NCBI GenBank assembly: GCA_902630465.1
Contig: CACOVJ010000008.1
Location: forward strand, 1-44,050
Source: an uncultured Alphaproteobacteria bacterium
Lineage (GTDB): Bacteria; Pseudomonadota; Alphaproteobacteria; HIMB59; GCA-002718135
Length of the DNA stretch: 44,050 nt
Direction of reading: 5' to 3'
Below, piece after piece: positions 24,470-33,758 of the stretch; the stretch's first letter is position 1, and each line of letters starts with the position of its first letter. The notes beneath the pieces were generated by a model. That model saw nothing but the letters and a program-made list of their open reading frames with translations. It had not been told where the DNA came from and searched no databases. The translations under genes and the position numbers were made by a program.

Positions 24470-26209
24470 TTATATTATTTCCTTTAATTTATCTTCTAGA
24501 TTTAAAAAAAGTTTTTTCCAATTATGATTTTCTTCTTGTTTAAAAATTTTAACAGACTTGTACCACAATGAATTTTGATTTCTTGTATTCCAGTACCAAA
24601 ATGGATATTTTTGAACTAAAGTCCAAACTTTTACACCTAAAGCACCACCTAAATGGGCTATTGAAGTGTCTGATGATATTACTAGATCTAGATTTTTCAT
24701 CAAGCCAGCCGTATCCATAAATTTAGCTTCTTTATCAAGTGTATCATTGAAATCTACCAGTTTATTTTTTTTGGTAAATTCTTTGATTTGATCTAATCCT
24801 TCATTTTTTTGTAAACTGATTAAATTAACATTTTTTATCTTTGATATATTTTCAAAATATTTTAATTTAAAAGATCTACCTTCATCAACTACGCTACCTG
24901 TTTTTCCTTGCCAACAAATTCCAATATTAAACTTCCTTTTATCAATTTGGTTTTTCCATTTTTCAATCCATTTATTTTCAATAGTCAAGTAAGGATCTTC
25001 TATAGGAATATTTTTAGCATTTATATTAAAAATTTCAAATAAATCACCTAATGTACAAATATGGTCAAACTTGTAATTAGAAATATTTTTTATTAAGAAT
25101 ATGATTCTCCTATCTAAACCTTTTAATAAATATTCCATTGATTCTGGAATTTGAAAAAAAACTTTAGCTTTATAATTAGACAGTTTATTTACAAACCTAC
25201 TCATCAATATAATATCGCCTAAACCCTGATCACATTTTATAAGAATTTTTTTATTTTCAATTTCATCTAAACTAAAAATATCACTATTTATGTATTTCCC
25301 ATTTTGTCTCCATTTATAAAATTTGAACCCTTCTTTGAAATTACCATTTTCAAGTAGGCAAATTGATTTATTGTATAAAATATCACTATTATTAGGATCA
25401 TATTTCAAAGCCATCGTATAATTATTTAATGCTTCTTGAAATTCTCCATTTTTTTTTAATAAAAGTCCTAAATTATTATAGGATTTGCTATTCTGTTTAT
25501 TTAATTTTATAGAATTTTCATAAGCTTTTATTGCCATATCATATTTAAATAACTTTTGATAACTTACACCCAAAGAATTAAAATATTGATCTTGCTTGTT
25601 ATTTGCTTTTATTGCTTTTTTAAAATATTTAATAGAAAGTAAAAAATCCTCTTTTTTTTGATAAGTAATTCCTAAATTAAAGTATGTGTCAGACAAATAT
25701 TTTTTTTTGTTAATAATATTTTTAAAAATTATTATAGCACTTTCATATTCCTTAAGTTCAGATTGAATTATTCCATATATTAATTCACTATCTCTAAATT
25801 CATTTTTATCAAGAATTAAATTTTGTAAATATAATTCAGCTTCCTTATATTTTTTTTGTTTAAATAAATTTAAACCTAAATTATATTTAATTGGGATATT
25901 TTGAGGATCATGCAATAAATATTTTTTTAAATATTTATTTCCAGATTGATAATCTTTTAATATGGAATATGAAGTGCCTAAAATATTTAAAATATTTATA
26001 CCATCCTTTTCATCTAAAGTCTTCAATAATTGGTGACCGTATTTTATCGCTTCTAAGTATTTTGCAATCTTGAAGCTTGATATTGTTAATATATTTAATA
26101 GAAGTTTATTTTTATTATTTTCTTTTAACTTAACTCCCAAATTATATGCATTTTTGAAGTTTGATTTATTAAATTCAGATAAAACTTCTCCAATATTTTC
26201 TTCTTCCAT
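24470..26209 (-). CDS. TPR protein fused to a glycosyltransferase-like domain
   Basis: A 579-residue cytoplasmic protein. Residues 1-290 are eight or more TPR units (for example FNLGITYQKKEDFLLSIKYF and YNNLGLLLKKNGEFQEALNNY). The C-terminal half resembles the GT-B fold of SPINDLY/heptosyltransferase-like proteins: ILIKCDQGLGDIILMSRFV (about 323-341), NIGICWQGKTGSVVDEGRS, and MKNLDLVISSDTSIAHLGGALGVKVWTLV near 510-540, which is the donor-binding part. It could modify proteins or glycans with a sugar; acceptor and donor are unknown. The start shares one base with the ligase stop codon (TAATG). The very Lys/Asn/Ile-rich composition reflects the AT bias. Confidence 0.85.
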   Translation of the reverse strand: MEEENIGEVLSEFNKSNFKNAYNLGVKLKENNKNKLLLNILTISSFKIAKYLEAIKYGHQLLKTLDEKDGINILNILGTSYSILKDYQSGNKYLKKYLLHDPQNIPIKYNLGLNLFKQKKYKEAELYLQNLILDKNEFRDSELIYGIIQSELKEYESAIIIFKNIINKKKYLSDTYFNLGITYQKKEDFLLSIKYFKKAIKANNKQDQYFNSLGVSYQKLFKYDMAIKAYENSIKLNKQNSKSYNNLGLLLKKNGEFQEALNNYTMALKYDPNNSDILYNKSICLLENGNFKEGFKFYKWRQNGKYINSDIFSLDEIENKKILIKCDQGLGDIILMSRFVNKLSNYKAKVFFQIPESMEYLLKGLDRRIIFLIKNISNYKFDHICTLGDLFEIFNINAKNIPIEDPYLTIENKWIEKWKNQIDKRKFNIGICWQGKTGSVVDEGRSFKLKYFENISKIKNVNLISLQKNEGLDQIKEFTKKNKLVDFNDTLDKEAKFMDTAGLMKNLDLVISSDTSIAHLGGALGVKVWTLVQKYPFWYWNTRNQNSLWYKSVKIFKQEENHNWKKLFLNLEDKLKEII

Positions 26210-27774
26210 TATACTTTGAACTCTTTTTTAAATTCTTCTAGTGTTATAACTTCTTTGATAGATTTATCCCATCTAATACGATGAATCCTTGGAAATCGCA
26301 TAGCTACACCAGATTTATGACGTGTGCTTTTAAAAATATCATCAAATGCAATTTCTAAAATAATTTCTCTTTTCACTTCTCTGACAGGTCCAAACTTATT
26401 TATAGTATTATTTCGTATAAATTTATCAATTATTAAAAGGTCTTTATCAGTATAGCCTGAGTATGCTTTTCCTATAGGCACCAATTCCTTGTTTTGCCAA
26501 ATTCCAAAAGTATAGTCTGAATAGAAAGATGACCGTTTACCATGACCACGTTGTGCGTACATCAGAATAGCATCTACATATTTGGGATTTTTTTTCCATT
26601 TGTACCAAAAACCTTTTTTTCTGCCTGGAATATACTCACTACTTTTTAATTTGATCATTAAACCTTCATTTAAATGATTGAGATTATTATTTTTATATTT
26701 TTCCAATTCTTTCCAATTAGAAAATTTAATAATTTGAGACAAATCAATTTTATTATTTTTGAAACTAGAATAGAATTTTTTTAAATACACTTTACGACGT
26801 ACCAGATTTAATTTTCTTAGATCATCTCCATTATAAAAAAGAATATCATATGCCCTAATAAATGCAGGAAATTTTTTTATTAAATCTGCTGTTGGTTTTT
26901 TTCTATTCAAACGTTGTTGTAAATCATTAAATTTTGAAGGCTTAAAATTTTTTCCAACAAGTAATTCGCCATCAATAACTGCTTCACCCTTAACATTCTC
27001 GATTATATCTGGAAAAGCATTTGAAATATCTTCTCCATTTCGAGAATAAAGAGAAATACCAGATTTTGAAACCATCAATTGTACTCGAATTCCATCCCAT
27101 TTATATTCAGCATGAAAGTCTAGAGGATTTAGATTAGCAAAATCTTTTTCTTCATCTATTGGATGAGCCAGCATCATCGGGTGAAACAAATTTTTAAAAT
27201 CAATTTTTGGTTTTTTAGCTTCATTTTTTAACCATTTAAAGAGATTATCATATGGAAAATTCAATCCATGCCAAATTTCTTCAATTTCATTTAATGACTT
27301 ATCAAATTTCTCTGCAAGTGCTGTTTTTACAATTCTTTCAGACACCCCAATTCTTAAACCTCCAGTACATATCTTTATTAGTGTCCACCTCTCATTATTA
27401 GAAAGTTGGTCTAAGATTTTACTAAATTCAGTAGAAATTTGATTTTTTTTTAATTTTTTAATTTTTTCAATAAGAGAGGACAAACTTTGTGATTTATATT
27501 TAGATGACTTTGGCCAAATTAATGAAATAGTTTCTGCTAAATCTCCAACATAATCATAAGAAAAATCAAATAGGTTTTTATCAACTTTTTTGTAAACAAC
27601 CTCTCGTAATTTGGATGGTTTAATGAACTGAAAAGTTAATTGATTACATAAAATTGAAAGTGCATATGCCCTATTTATATCAAGTACATCAAAATAATCT
27701 TTTAATAATTTAATTTTACTATTTCTTGATGGAGTTAATATTAGACTGTTAAGTAAGGAAGAAAATCTATTCAT
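26209..27774 (-). CDS. ATP-dependent DNA ligase of the Lhr-Lig-Exo-Pe repair cluster
   Basis: Seals nicked duplex DNA using ATP. The N-terminal DNA-binding domain (about 1-200) includes LRIGVSERIVKTAL. The adenylation domain begins with the nucleotidyl lysine Lys225 in EYKWDGIR (223-230). Motifs continue with YSRNGEDIS, VIDGELLVG, IRAYDILFYNGDDL, EGLMIKLKSSEYIPGRK and YKWKKNP. The OB domain contains KAYSGYTDKDL, and the C-terminus has EIAFDDIFKSTRHKSGVAMRFPRI. The family is found with the metallo-beta-lactamase exonuclease, Lhr helicase and PdeM phosphoesterase, all present here. The ATG overlaps the exonuclease stop by 4 nt. Confidence 0.95.
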   Translation of the reverse strand: MNRFSSLLNSLILTPSRNSKIKLLKDYFDVLDINRAYALSILCNQLTFQFIKPSKLREVVYKKVDKNLFDFSYDYVGDLAETISLIWPKSSKYKSQSLSSLIEKIKKLKKNQISTEFSKILDQLSNNERWTLIKICTGGLRIGVSERIVKTALAEKFDKSLNEIEEIWHGLNFPYDNLFKWLKNEAKKPKIDFKNLFHPMMLAHPIDEEKDFANLNPLDFHAEYKWDGIRVQLMVSKSGISLYSRNGEDISNAFPDIIENVKGEAVIDGELLVGKNFKPSKFNDLQQRLNRKKPTADLIKKFPAFIRAYDILFYNGDDLRKLNLVRRKVYLKKFYSSFKNNKIDLSQIIKFSNWKELEKYKNNNLNHLNEGLMIKLKSSEYIPGRKKGFWYKWKKNPKYVDAILMYAQRGHGKRSSFYSDYTFGIWQNKELVPIGKAYSGYTDKDLLIIDKFIRNNTINKFGPVREVKREIILEIAFDDIFKSTRHKSGVAMRFPRIHRIRWDKSIKEVITLEEFKKEFKV

Positions 27775-28760
27775 TCATTTTCCTCATCATTTCTTCCTTG
27801 AATAGATAATGGCTTAGATGAAAGATTATTTTTTTTACAAAAGTATACTAATGCATCTTCTTGACCATGTGTAACCAACACATTTCTAGCTCTTGATTTT
27901 TTAATTGTTTCTAATAATTCATTCCAATCACTATGATCACTTATTACTAACGGTAGCTCTACACCTCTTTGTTTTGCTCTTTGTTTAATTGTCATCCAGC
28001 CACTTGCCATACATATGATCGGATTATTAAACCTTCTCGACCACCTATCTTTTAACGCAGAAGGTGGTGCAATGATAATTTTACCTAAATAAAAATTTTT
28101 ATCTTTTGAACTTACTTTCTCAAATGGACCTATATTTATTTTTTGACTTTTATAATACTTGCATATCTTTTCTAAAGACCCATGAACATATATTGTGTCA
28201 TTATAATCATTTTGCCTTAAAAGATTCATTACTCTTTGCGCTTTACCTAACGCATAAGCACCAACAATATGACACTTATTTTTATTTTTTTTAACTGAAT
28301 TTAATAATTTTTTTATTTCCTCCTTGGGTTCAGGATGTTGATAAATAGGTAGCCCAAAAGTTGCTTCTGTAATTAATGTATCACATTTAATAAACTTAAA
28401 ATTTTTACATGTTTCATCTTTACCCACTTTATAGTCACCCGTAACAACAAGACGATGATTATTATGTTCTATTAGAACTTGAGCACTGCCTAAAATATGA
28501 CCTGCGGGGTAAAGGGTAAATTGATAACCTTTTATTTGGTGTTTCTGACCATATCGCAAAATTGTATATTTTTTAGCACAATTTTCCCCATATCTGATTT
28601 TCATGATATCAATAGTTTGTTTAGTGGCTATTACTTCATCATGCCCATATCTTGCATGATCAGCATGAGCGTGTGTTATAATTGCTATTTTTTTAGGCAA
28701 TATTGGATCTATATGTACATTAATATCTTTTATAAATAACTGATGATTAATAAAATCCAT
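27771..28760 (-). CDS. Ligase-associated 3' exonuclease, metallo-beta-lactamase fold
   Basis: A 329-residue relative of the CPSF73/SNM1 nucleases, expected to act with the adjacent ligase in DNA damage repair. The metal-binding motif HAHADH is at 30-35, preceded by IAIITH. A GHILGSAQVLIEH block follows (about 87-99), then VVTGDYKVGKDE with its Asp ligand, and VISDHSDWNELLE plus VLVTHGQE in the C-terminal half. The second metal ligands are intact. The start codon ATG (28760-28758) abuts a possible ATG of the divergent helicase gene, leaving no intergenic base. Confidence 0.93.
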   Translation of the reverse strand: MDFINHQLFIKDINVHIDPILPKKIAIITHAHADHARYGHDEVIATKQTIDIMKIRYGENCAKKYTILRYGQKHQIKGYQFTLYPAGHILGSAQVLIEHNNHRLVVTGDYKVGKDETCKNFKFIKCDTLITEATFGLPIYQHPEPKEEIKKLLNSVKKNKNKCHIVGAYALGKAQRVMNLLRQNDYNDTIYVHGSLEKICKYYKSQKINIGPFEKVSSKDKNFYLGKIIIAPPSALKDRWSRRFNNPIICMASGWMTIKQRAKQRGVELPLVISDHSDWNELLETIKKSRARNVLVTHGQEDALVYFCKKNNLSSKPLSIQGRNDEENE

Positions 28761-31193
28761 ATGAACATAGATAAGACAAATCCGTTATTATTACACCCTT
28801 TAAACCCATGGATAGAGAAAAAAAAATGGTCATGGTTTGAGCACCAAATTGAGACTTTTAAAGCTGTGAAAAAAGGTTTTGATGTAGTTGTATTTGCACC
28901 TACAGGAGCTGGAAAAACATTAACAGGATTTATTAATCCAATAGAAGACTTATTAACCTCAAAAAAATTTAAAGGTCTTCACACAATATACATATCTCCA
29001 TTAAAGTCTCTTGCTAACGATATTGTTAGAAATTTAGAAAAACCAATAAAAGATTTAGATTTAAAAATAACATTTGAAGTTAGATCAGGCGATACTACAG
29101 CATATAAAAAACAAAAACAAAAAAGAAGACCTCCAAATATTATTATAACAACTCCAGAGTCACTTGCATTGTTAAATTCTTATGAAGATGCCAAGATATT
29201 TTTTCAAAATTTAAAGTTTATTATAATTGATGAAATACACACTTTTCTTGATAATAAAAGAGCTGATCTTCTAAGTCTAAATATTGAAAGATTACAAACG
29301 TATTCACCACATTTACAAAGAATAGGTTTGTCAGCAACTTTAAAAAATAAACAAGATGCAAAAAAATGGCTCTGTCGGAAAAAATCAAAAATTATTTCAT
29401 TCGAACACTCAACTTTACCGAAAATAAAAATTCTAAAATCTAAAGAACGTATACCTTGGTCAGGTCATATGGCTACTTATGCAATAAATGAGATATACAA
29501 GGAAATAACTAATTCAAAACTATCAATTATCTTTGTCAATACACGTGCCCAAGCTGAATATATGTTTAAAAATTTGTGGCTTATAAATAAGAAAAAAAAG
29601 AGAATTGCTGTTCATCATGGTTCACTAGAACAAAATTTACGTTTAAAAGTTGAAACAAATTTAAGCAAGGGACTTATTGATTGTGTTGTAGCTACTTCAT
29701 CCTTAGAACTTGGATTAGATTATGGTGATGTTGAAAAAATAATTCAAGTAGGCGCACCAAAAGGAGTCAATAGATTGCTTCAAAGAGTTGGTCGTTCAAA
29801 CCATAATTTGAATACTCCTTCTAAAGCTGTTCTTGTTCCCACTAATCGTTTTGAATTTATTGAATCAAAAGCAGCAATTGAAGAAATTAAAAAAGGAAAT
29901 CTTGATAAGATAGAATTAAAAGAGGGTAGCTTAGACGTAGTCGCGCAACATATATTTGCAACGGCTTGTTCAGGAAGTTTTAATATTAATGATCTCTATT
30001 TAGAAATAATAAAAGCTTATCCTTATAATAACTTATTAAAAAAAGATTATGTTCAACTTGTCAAACTTATTCAGGATGGAGGGTATATATTAAAAAATTA
30101 TGATCAATTCAGAAGAATTCAGCAAGAAAAAGACAATAAGAATATTTACCGATTAGTTAATAGAAGAGAAACGCGAAAATACCGAATGAATGTTGGTACA
30201 ATAATTGAAAATCCCATGCTAAAAATTAAACTGGGGACAAAGACTTTAGGCAATATTGAGGAAATATTTATCCAAAATTTATCACAAGGAGACTCTTTTA
30301 TTTTTGCTGGAAAAGTTCTTGAATTTCTATCCATGAAAAACAACTTAGTTCAAGTAAAAAAAAGTAATTCAAAAATTTCAAAAATTCCCTCTTATTCTGG
30401 AGGAAGAATGCCATTGTCTACCAATCTAGCAAAATCCGTTCGTAAATTGATTTCTTCTAAGGACAATTGGAAAGAGTATCCTTCTCAAATAAAAGAGTGG
30501 TTAGATCGACAAAATTTAATTTCTGTGTTGCCAAAAAAAGATGAATTTTTAATTGAACAATTTCCTCGAAAAAAAAATTATTATACCGTTATTTATTCAT
30601 TTGCAGGCTGGCATTCTAATCAAACATTAGGATTTCTTCTTCTACGCGGAATGAAAGAGCTAAAATATAAACCTCTTGGTTTTGTTGCAAATGATTACGC
30701 AATTATCTTGTGGTCTCTTGATGAAGCAACAGAAATTATAAAATTATTGAATATAAATTTGATTGAAAGACACTTAGAAAATTATTTGGAAGAGACATCT
30801 ATTGTTAAAAGATTATTTCGCGATAATGCTATTATATCTTGCCTTATTGAAAGAAGATTACCAGGAATGGAAAAAACAGGAAAACAGGTATTATTTAGTT
30901 CAGATCTTATTTATTCTGTATTGAAAAAAAATGAGCCAAACCATATTCTTTTACAATCATCATACGATGATGCAAAGAAAAATATGATTGATTATGATAG
31001 ATTAATTAGAATCTTAACAATAAATAATAAAAAAATTATTCTGAAAAAACTAAAAACGATTTCCCCTTTAGCAGTTCCAATAATACTAGAAATTAATAGA
31101 GAAAATCTATCAAAAAAAGATACTGATCAATATATTTTAGAAGATTTAGAAAAAGAAATACTAAAAGAAGCTAATGTCCAGTCAATTAATTAA
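28761..31193 (+). CDS. Ligase-associated DEXH-box helicase (Lhr-Core)
   Basis: ATP-driven DNA translocase/helicase of the Lhr-Core type, about 810 residues. Walker A APTGAGKT is at about 46-53, the DEIH box in FIIIDEIHTF near 160, and the LSATL motif near 194. The RecA2 motifs are VATSSLELGLDYGDVE and RVGRSNH. The Lhr winged-helix and beta-barrel region occupies the C-terminal half. ATG 28761 is chosen because it directly abuts the exonuclease start on the other strand. The upstream ATG 28743 would add six residues and make the two genes overlap; neither has a clear ribosome binding site. It overlaps pdeM by 20 nt. Confidence 0.93.
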   Translation: MNIDKTNPLLLHPLNPWIEKKKWSWFEHQIETFKAVKKGFDVVVFAPTGAGKTLTGFINPIEDLLTSKKFKGLHTIYISPLKSLANDIVRNLEKPIKDLDLKITFEVRSGDTTAYKKQKQKRRPPNIIITTPESLALLNSYEDAKIFFQNLKFIIIDEIHTFLDNKRADLLSLNIERLQTYSPHLQRIGLSATLKNKQDAKKWLCRKKSKIISFEHSTLPKIKILKSKERIPWSGHMATYAINEIYKEITNSKLSIIFVNTRAQAEYMFKNLWLINKKKKRIAVHHGSLEQNLRLKVETNLSKGLIDCVVATSSLELGLDYGDVEKIIQVGAPKGVNRLLQRVGRSNHNLNTPSKAVLVPTNRFEFIESKAAIEEIKKGNLDKIELKEGSLDVVAQHIFATACSGSFNINDLYLEIIKAYPYNNLLKKDYVQLVKLIQDGGYILKNYDQFRRIQQEKDNKNIYRLVNRRETRKYRMNVGTIIENPMLKIKLGTKTLGNIEEIFIQNLSQGDSFIFAGKVLEFLSMKNNLVQVKKSNSKISKIPSYSGGRMPLSTNLAKSVRKLISSKDNWKEYPSQIKEWLDRQNLISVLPKKDEFLIEQFPRKKNYYTVIYSFAGWHSNQTLGFLLLRGMKELKYKPLGFVANDYAIILWSLDEATEIIKLLNINLIERHLENYLEETSIVKRLFRDNAIISCLIERRLPGMEKTGKQVLFSSDLIYSVLKKNEPNHILLQSSYDDAKKNMIDYDRLIRILTINNKKIILKKLKTISPLAVPIILEINRENLSKKDTDQYILEDLEKEILKEANVQSIN

Positions 31194-31824
31194 ATTTGCT
31201 AATGAGGAGTTCTACGCATATCCTAATAGTGCTTTATATTGGAAAAAATTAAACATTATTATTGTTGCCGATCTTCATTTAGGTAAATCAATTAGTTTTG
31301 CTAAACAAAAACAATTTTTGCCACCTTATGATACAAAGGAAACTTTAACAAAATTGTTTAATTGTATAAATGAATATGGGCCTTCAAAATTAATAATTGT
31401 TGGAGATTTATTACATGACATGTTTTCTGTTCAGAGTTTTCAAGACAGAGATCATGAAAATTTTAATAAATACACAAAAAAAACTGAATTTATTTGGGTT
31501 AAGGGTAATCACGATTCTAATGTTGAAATTAATGGAGTTAGCAAGGTATTAGACTATAAGGTTAATGAAATTATTTTTAATCATATACCAATAAAAACTA
31601 AAAATTTTCAAATTTGTGGTCATTATCATCCAAAGGTAAAAATTTCACATAGAGGAAAATCAATATATAAATCCTCTTTTGTTAATAATGATAAGCTATT
31701 AATTTTACCTAGTTTTGGAACTCTAACGGGAGGATTAAATATTGATAAAGAACCATTAAAAGACCTACTTGGTAAAAATATAAATATATTTCCAGTAGGC
31801 AGTGAGAAAGTTTATAAATTATAG
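31174..31824 (+). CDS. pdeM: Ligase-associated metallophosphoesterase PdeM
   Basis: The fourth member of the Lhr-Lig-Exo-Pe set, a binuclear metallophosphoesterase of 216 residues. The metal ligands appear as VADLHLGKS (about 30-38), VGDLLHD, the GNHDS motif near 111-115 and the ICGHYHPK motif near 147-154. Order and spacing match the calcineurin-like family. The ATG lies within the last 20 nt of the helicase gene. Its 3' end overlaps the convergent gene at 31812 by 13 nt. Confidence 0.93.
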   Translation: MSSQLIKFANEEFYAYPNSALYWKKLNIIIVADLHLGKSISFAKQKQFLPPYDTKETLTKLFNCINEYGPSKLIIVGDLLHDMFSVQSFQDRDHENFNKYTKKTEFIWVKGNHDSNVEINGVSKVLDYKVNEIIFNHIPIKTKNFQICGHYHPKVKISHRGKSIYKSSFVNNDKLLILPSFGTLTGGLNIDKEPLKDLLGKNINIFPVGSEKVYKL

Positions 31825-32240
31825 CTTGTATAGTTAAGTATAATTATCAAAATTAATAAAAAAAAATTAATTACAAATAGTAAAACTGATAAAAGGTGCA
31901 TTATTTTAAATTTTTTCGCAGCTTTTAGATCACCTGTTAGTTCAAGATCTCTAAAATTATTAATTATTGGTGTTAAATAATTTCTGTTTATAATAAAAAA
32001 TAATCCAATAATTACCAAAATTATAGAATTATGAAAGTTATTGGATAATAAAGTTAATACTAAGGCAGCTACAGAAATAATAAATCCAAATAAAAACATC
32101 CTAGGGAAAATAGTTCTTAAAAACTTACTACTACTATTACTGTTCAACGACGCAAAAACTGATGGAGAAACAACAGCTGAGAAAAAGATCATAGATCCAA
32201 TTAAAAAAGACAGCAAGATGTTAGTTAGGAATATTATCAA
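31812..32240 (-). CDS. Small integral membrane protein, DUF4149/TMEM205-like
   Basis: A 142-residue protein with four hydrophobic helices (about 4-28, 46-66, 72-86 and 112-135). The opening helix with the FLIGSMIFFSAVVSPSVF segment and the FIINRNYLTPIINNFRDLE loop fit the DUF4149 family, whose function is unknown. It is 6 nt downstream of the DoxX gene, so the two are probably co-transcribed. The 3' end runs 13 nt into pdeM on the opposite strand. Confidence 0.7.
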   Translation of the reverse strand: MIIFLTNILLSFLIGSMIFFSAVVSPSVFASLNSNSSSKFLRTIFPRMFLFGFIISVAALVLTLLSNNFHNSIILVIIGLFFIINRNYLTPIINNFRDLELTGDLKAAKKFKIMHLLSVLLFVINFFLLILIIILNYTSYNL

Positions 32241-32246
32241 TGTTAT

Positions 32247-32627
32247 TTATTTTGATAGACGGTGATCAATACTAAATTCCTTTGCACCATTGATTGCAAA
32301 AATAAAAAATCCTCCAGCTAAAGCAACATTTTTTAGGAAATTAGTTAATGTCATTGGATCTGAAAAATCTCTAAGAAAAATAACTGCTGTAGCCAAGCAA
32401 AATAGTCCAAGTGAAATTGAAGCTAACCTTACTTGATAACCTATGATTAGTAGAACTGGTGCCGCAAACTCTAAAACTATTGCTGGGTAGATAAAATATC
32501 CTGGAAGGTTATGATCAAATTCCATCCAAAACATTACATCCTCCATATTTATAATTTTGGAGTAACCGTTTACCAAAAATACTAGAGAGAGAAAAATTCT
32601 TGAAATTAGATCAACTAGGTTTGACAT
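32247..32627 (-). CDS. DoxX-family membrane protein
   Basis: A 126-residue four-helix membrane protein. The N-terminal ISRIFLSLVFLVNGYSKI segment is the DoxX signature helix. The PAIVLEFAAPVLLIIGY and LGLFCLATAVIFLRDF helices, then FLKNVALAGGFFIFAINGA, complete the fold. DoxX proteins are implicated in redox or thiol stress in other bacteria, but the role here is not shown. It lies upstream of the DUF4149-like gene on the same strand. Confidence 0.88.
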   Translation of the reverse strand: MSNLVDLISRIFLSLVFLVNGYSKIINMEDVMFWMEFDHNLPGYFIYPAIVLEFAAPVLLIIGYQVRLASISLGLFCLATAVIFLRDFSDPMTLTNFLKNVALAGGFFIFAINGAKEFSIDHRLSK

Positions 32628-32668
32628 AGTTTATATCTAGTTAAAATAATTAATCTTTCAATGATATT

Positions 32669-32696
32669 AAAAAACCCTTTAAAAAAAGGGCTTTTT
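32669..32696 (-). terminator. Intrinsic terminator after the TPR gene
   Basis: Stem CCCTTT (32675-32680) / AAAGGG (32685-32690) with an A-rich loop. On the minus strand six T follow (32674-32669), which suits the TPR gene at 32720. Five T on the plus side mean it could act in both directions. Confidence 0.75.
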
Positions 32697-32719
32697 GAAG
32701 AAATTTTAAGTAATTCTAA

Positions 32720-33178
32720 TTACGAATTAGCAATAGCTTTTTTAAGCTTTTTATATTCATCGGCACTTGTACCGACGATTGTTTCGAGTTTAGCTAACAT
32801 TTTTTCAGCCATAAATTTATCACCCATTTTTAGGTAAAGTTCGCCTAAATATTCATGGGCACCAGCATGTTCTGGATTTGCCTCTAGAGCTATTTTATAA
32901 GAATTGAATGCTTTATCAAAATCTGGATTGTCACTTTTTCTGTAACTAAATCCTAGGAGATTGTATACATCAGCTTTCATTTCGCCAAGGTCATCCCTTT
33001 TAGCAATTTTTTCTAAAAGCTTTAGAGATTTATCAAATTTTTCGGCGTAAACTAACTCATATGCTTTATTGTAAAGTTTGTTAACTTGTTCTGAAGCATT
33101 TGAATTATCGCTTGAGCTAGATGCGGCAGCAAATACGTTAGTACTAAATAGTATTATAAATAAAAATATTTTAATCAT
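32720..33178 (-). CDS. Small exported TPR protein
   Basis: A 152-residue protein with a signal peptide (about 1-18, ending VFAA) and a Ser/Asn-rich linker. Three TPR-like units follow: LYNKAYELVYAEKFDKSLKLLEKI, VYNLLGFSYRKSDNPDFDKAFNSYKIALEANP and AGAHEYLGELYLKMGDKFMAEKMLAKLE. A periplasmic scaffold role is likely, but partners are unknown. It is flanked by its own terminator at 32669-32696 and a 107-bp upstream gap, so it is probably a single-gene unit. Confidence 0.82.
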   Translation of the reverse strand: MIKIFLFIILFSTNVFAAASSSSDNSNASEQVNKLYNKAYELVYAEKFDKSLKLLEKIAKRDDLGEMKADVYNLLGFSYRKSDNPDFDKAFNSYKIALEANPEHAGAHEYLGELYLKMGDKFMAEKMLAKLETIVGTSADEYKKLKKAIANS

Positions 33179-33285
33179 GTAAATCAGATATGTTAGAACT
33201 CTAAATTTTCAACTTTGTTGAGTTAAGAATTTATAGAATTTTTGGATATGATGAAAAAAACATTGAATAACGGGGAAATTTAACA

Positions 33286-33744
33286 TTAATGACAGGCAAT
33301 ATTATATTTTTTTAATTTATAATAATTATATGGCCATGGTGTCAAAAATCCAGCAATAAGCATTAATGGTACTATCCACCATACTAATTTAGCTTCACCA
33401 ATTATTATCCAATCAACTGCATTCATTGCTATTTCCATTGCAACCATTGAAATAAAACTCATCGTCATTGCAGTTTGAAAAGCTTTCTTTAAAAGCATTT
33501 GTTTTGAGAGAATACATGTTTCAAATATTACACTTGTAATCAGTCCATTAATGATAGCTAGAAGCATTATATTAAGAGTAGGCCAATCAATTTGATTTAA
33601 TTGAAAATATAATATCGTTCCAAAATCACCAATTGAACAACCCAGTAGACACCAGAGGGTGTTTTTTGCACTACGCCTCCAAGTATGTTTACATTTCCAA
33701 TGAAACCTTGGTTTTGGCTTATTTAATATTGCCGATTGTGACAT
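33286..33744 (-). CDS. DUF4396-family membrane protein
   Basis: A 152-residue protein with about four hydrophobic segments. The N-terminal part has a His/Cys-containing basic stretch (HWKCKHTWRRSAKNT) followed by the conserved TLWCLLGCSIGDFGTILYFQ helix. A Met-rich helix (TAMTMSFISMVAMEIAMNAVDW) and a last helix ending WPYNYYKLKKY follow, and the protein ends Ala-Cys-His. The Met, His and Cys pattern hints at metal contact, but the function of DUF4396 is unknown. It lies 14 nt downstream of the FG-GAP/ASPIC gene. Confidence 0.75.
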   Translation of the reverse strand: MSQSAILNKPKPRFHWKCKHTWRRSAKNTLWCLLGCSIGDFGTILYFQLNQIDWPTLNIMLLAIINGLITSVIFETCILSKQMLLKKAFQTAMTMSFISMVAMEIAMNAVDWIIIGEAKLVWWIVPLMLIAGFLTPWPYNYYKLKKYNIACH

Positions 33745-33758
33745 ACGATTAATATAGT

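Noticed and set aside
27975-27983. Second boxA-like TGCTCTTTG
   Set aside because: It lies inside the exonuclease coding region on the antisense strand, with no promoter or leader around it and only a partial match; likely chance.
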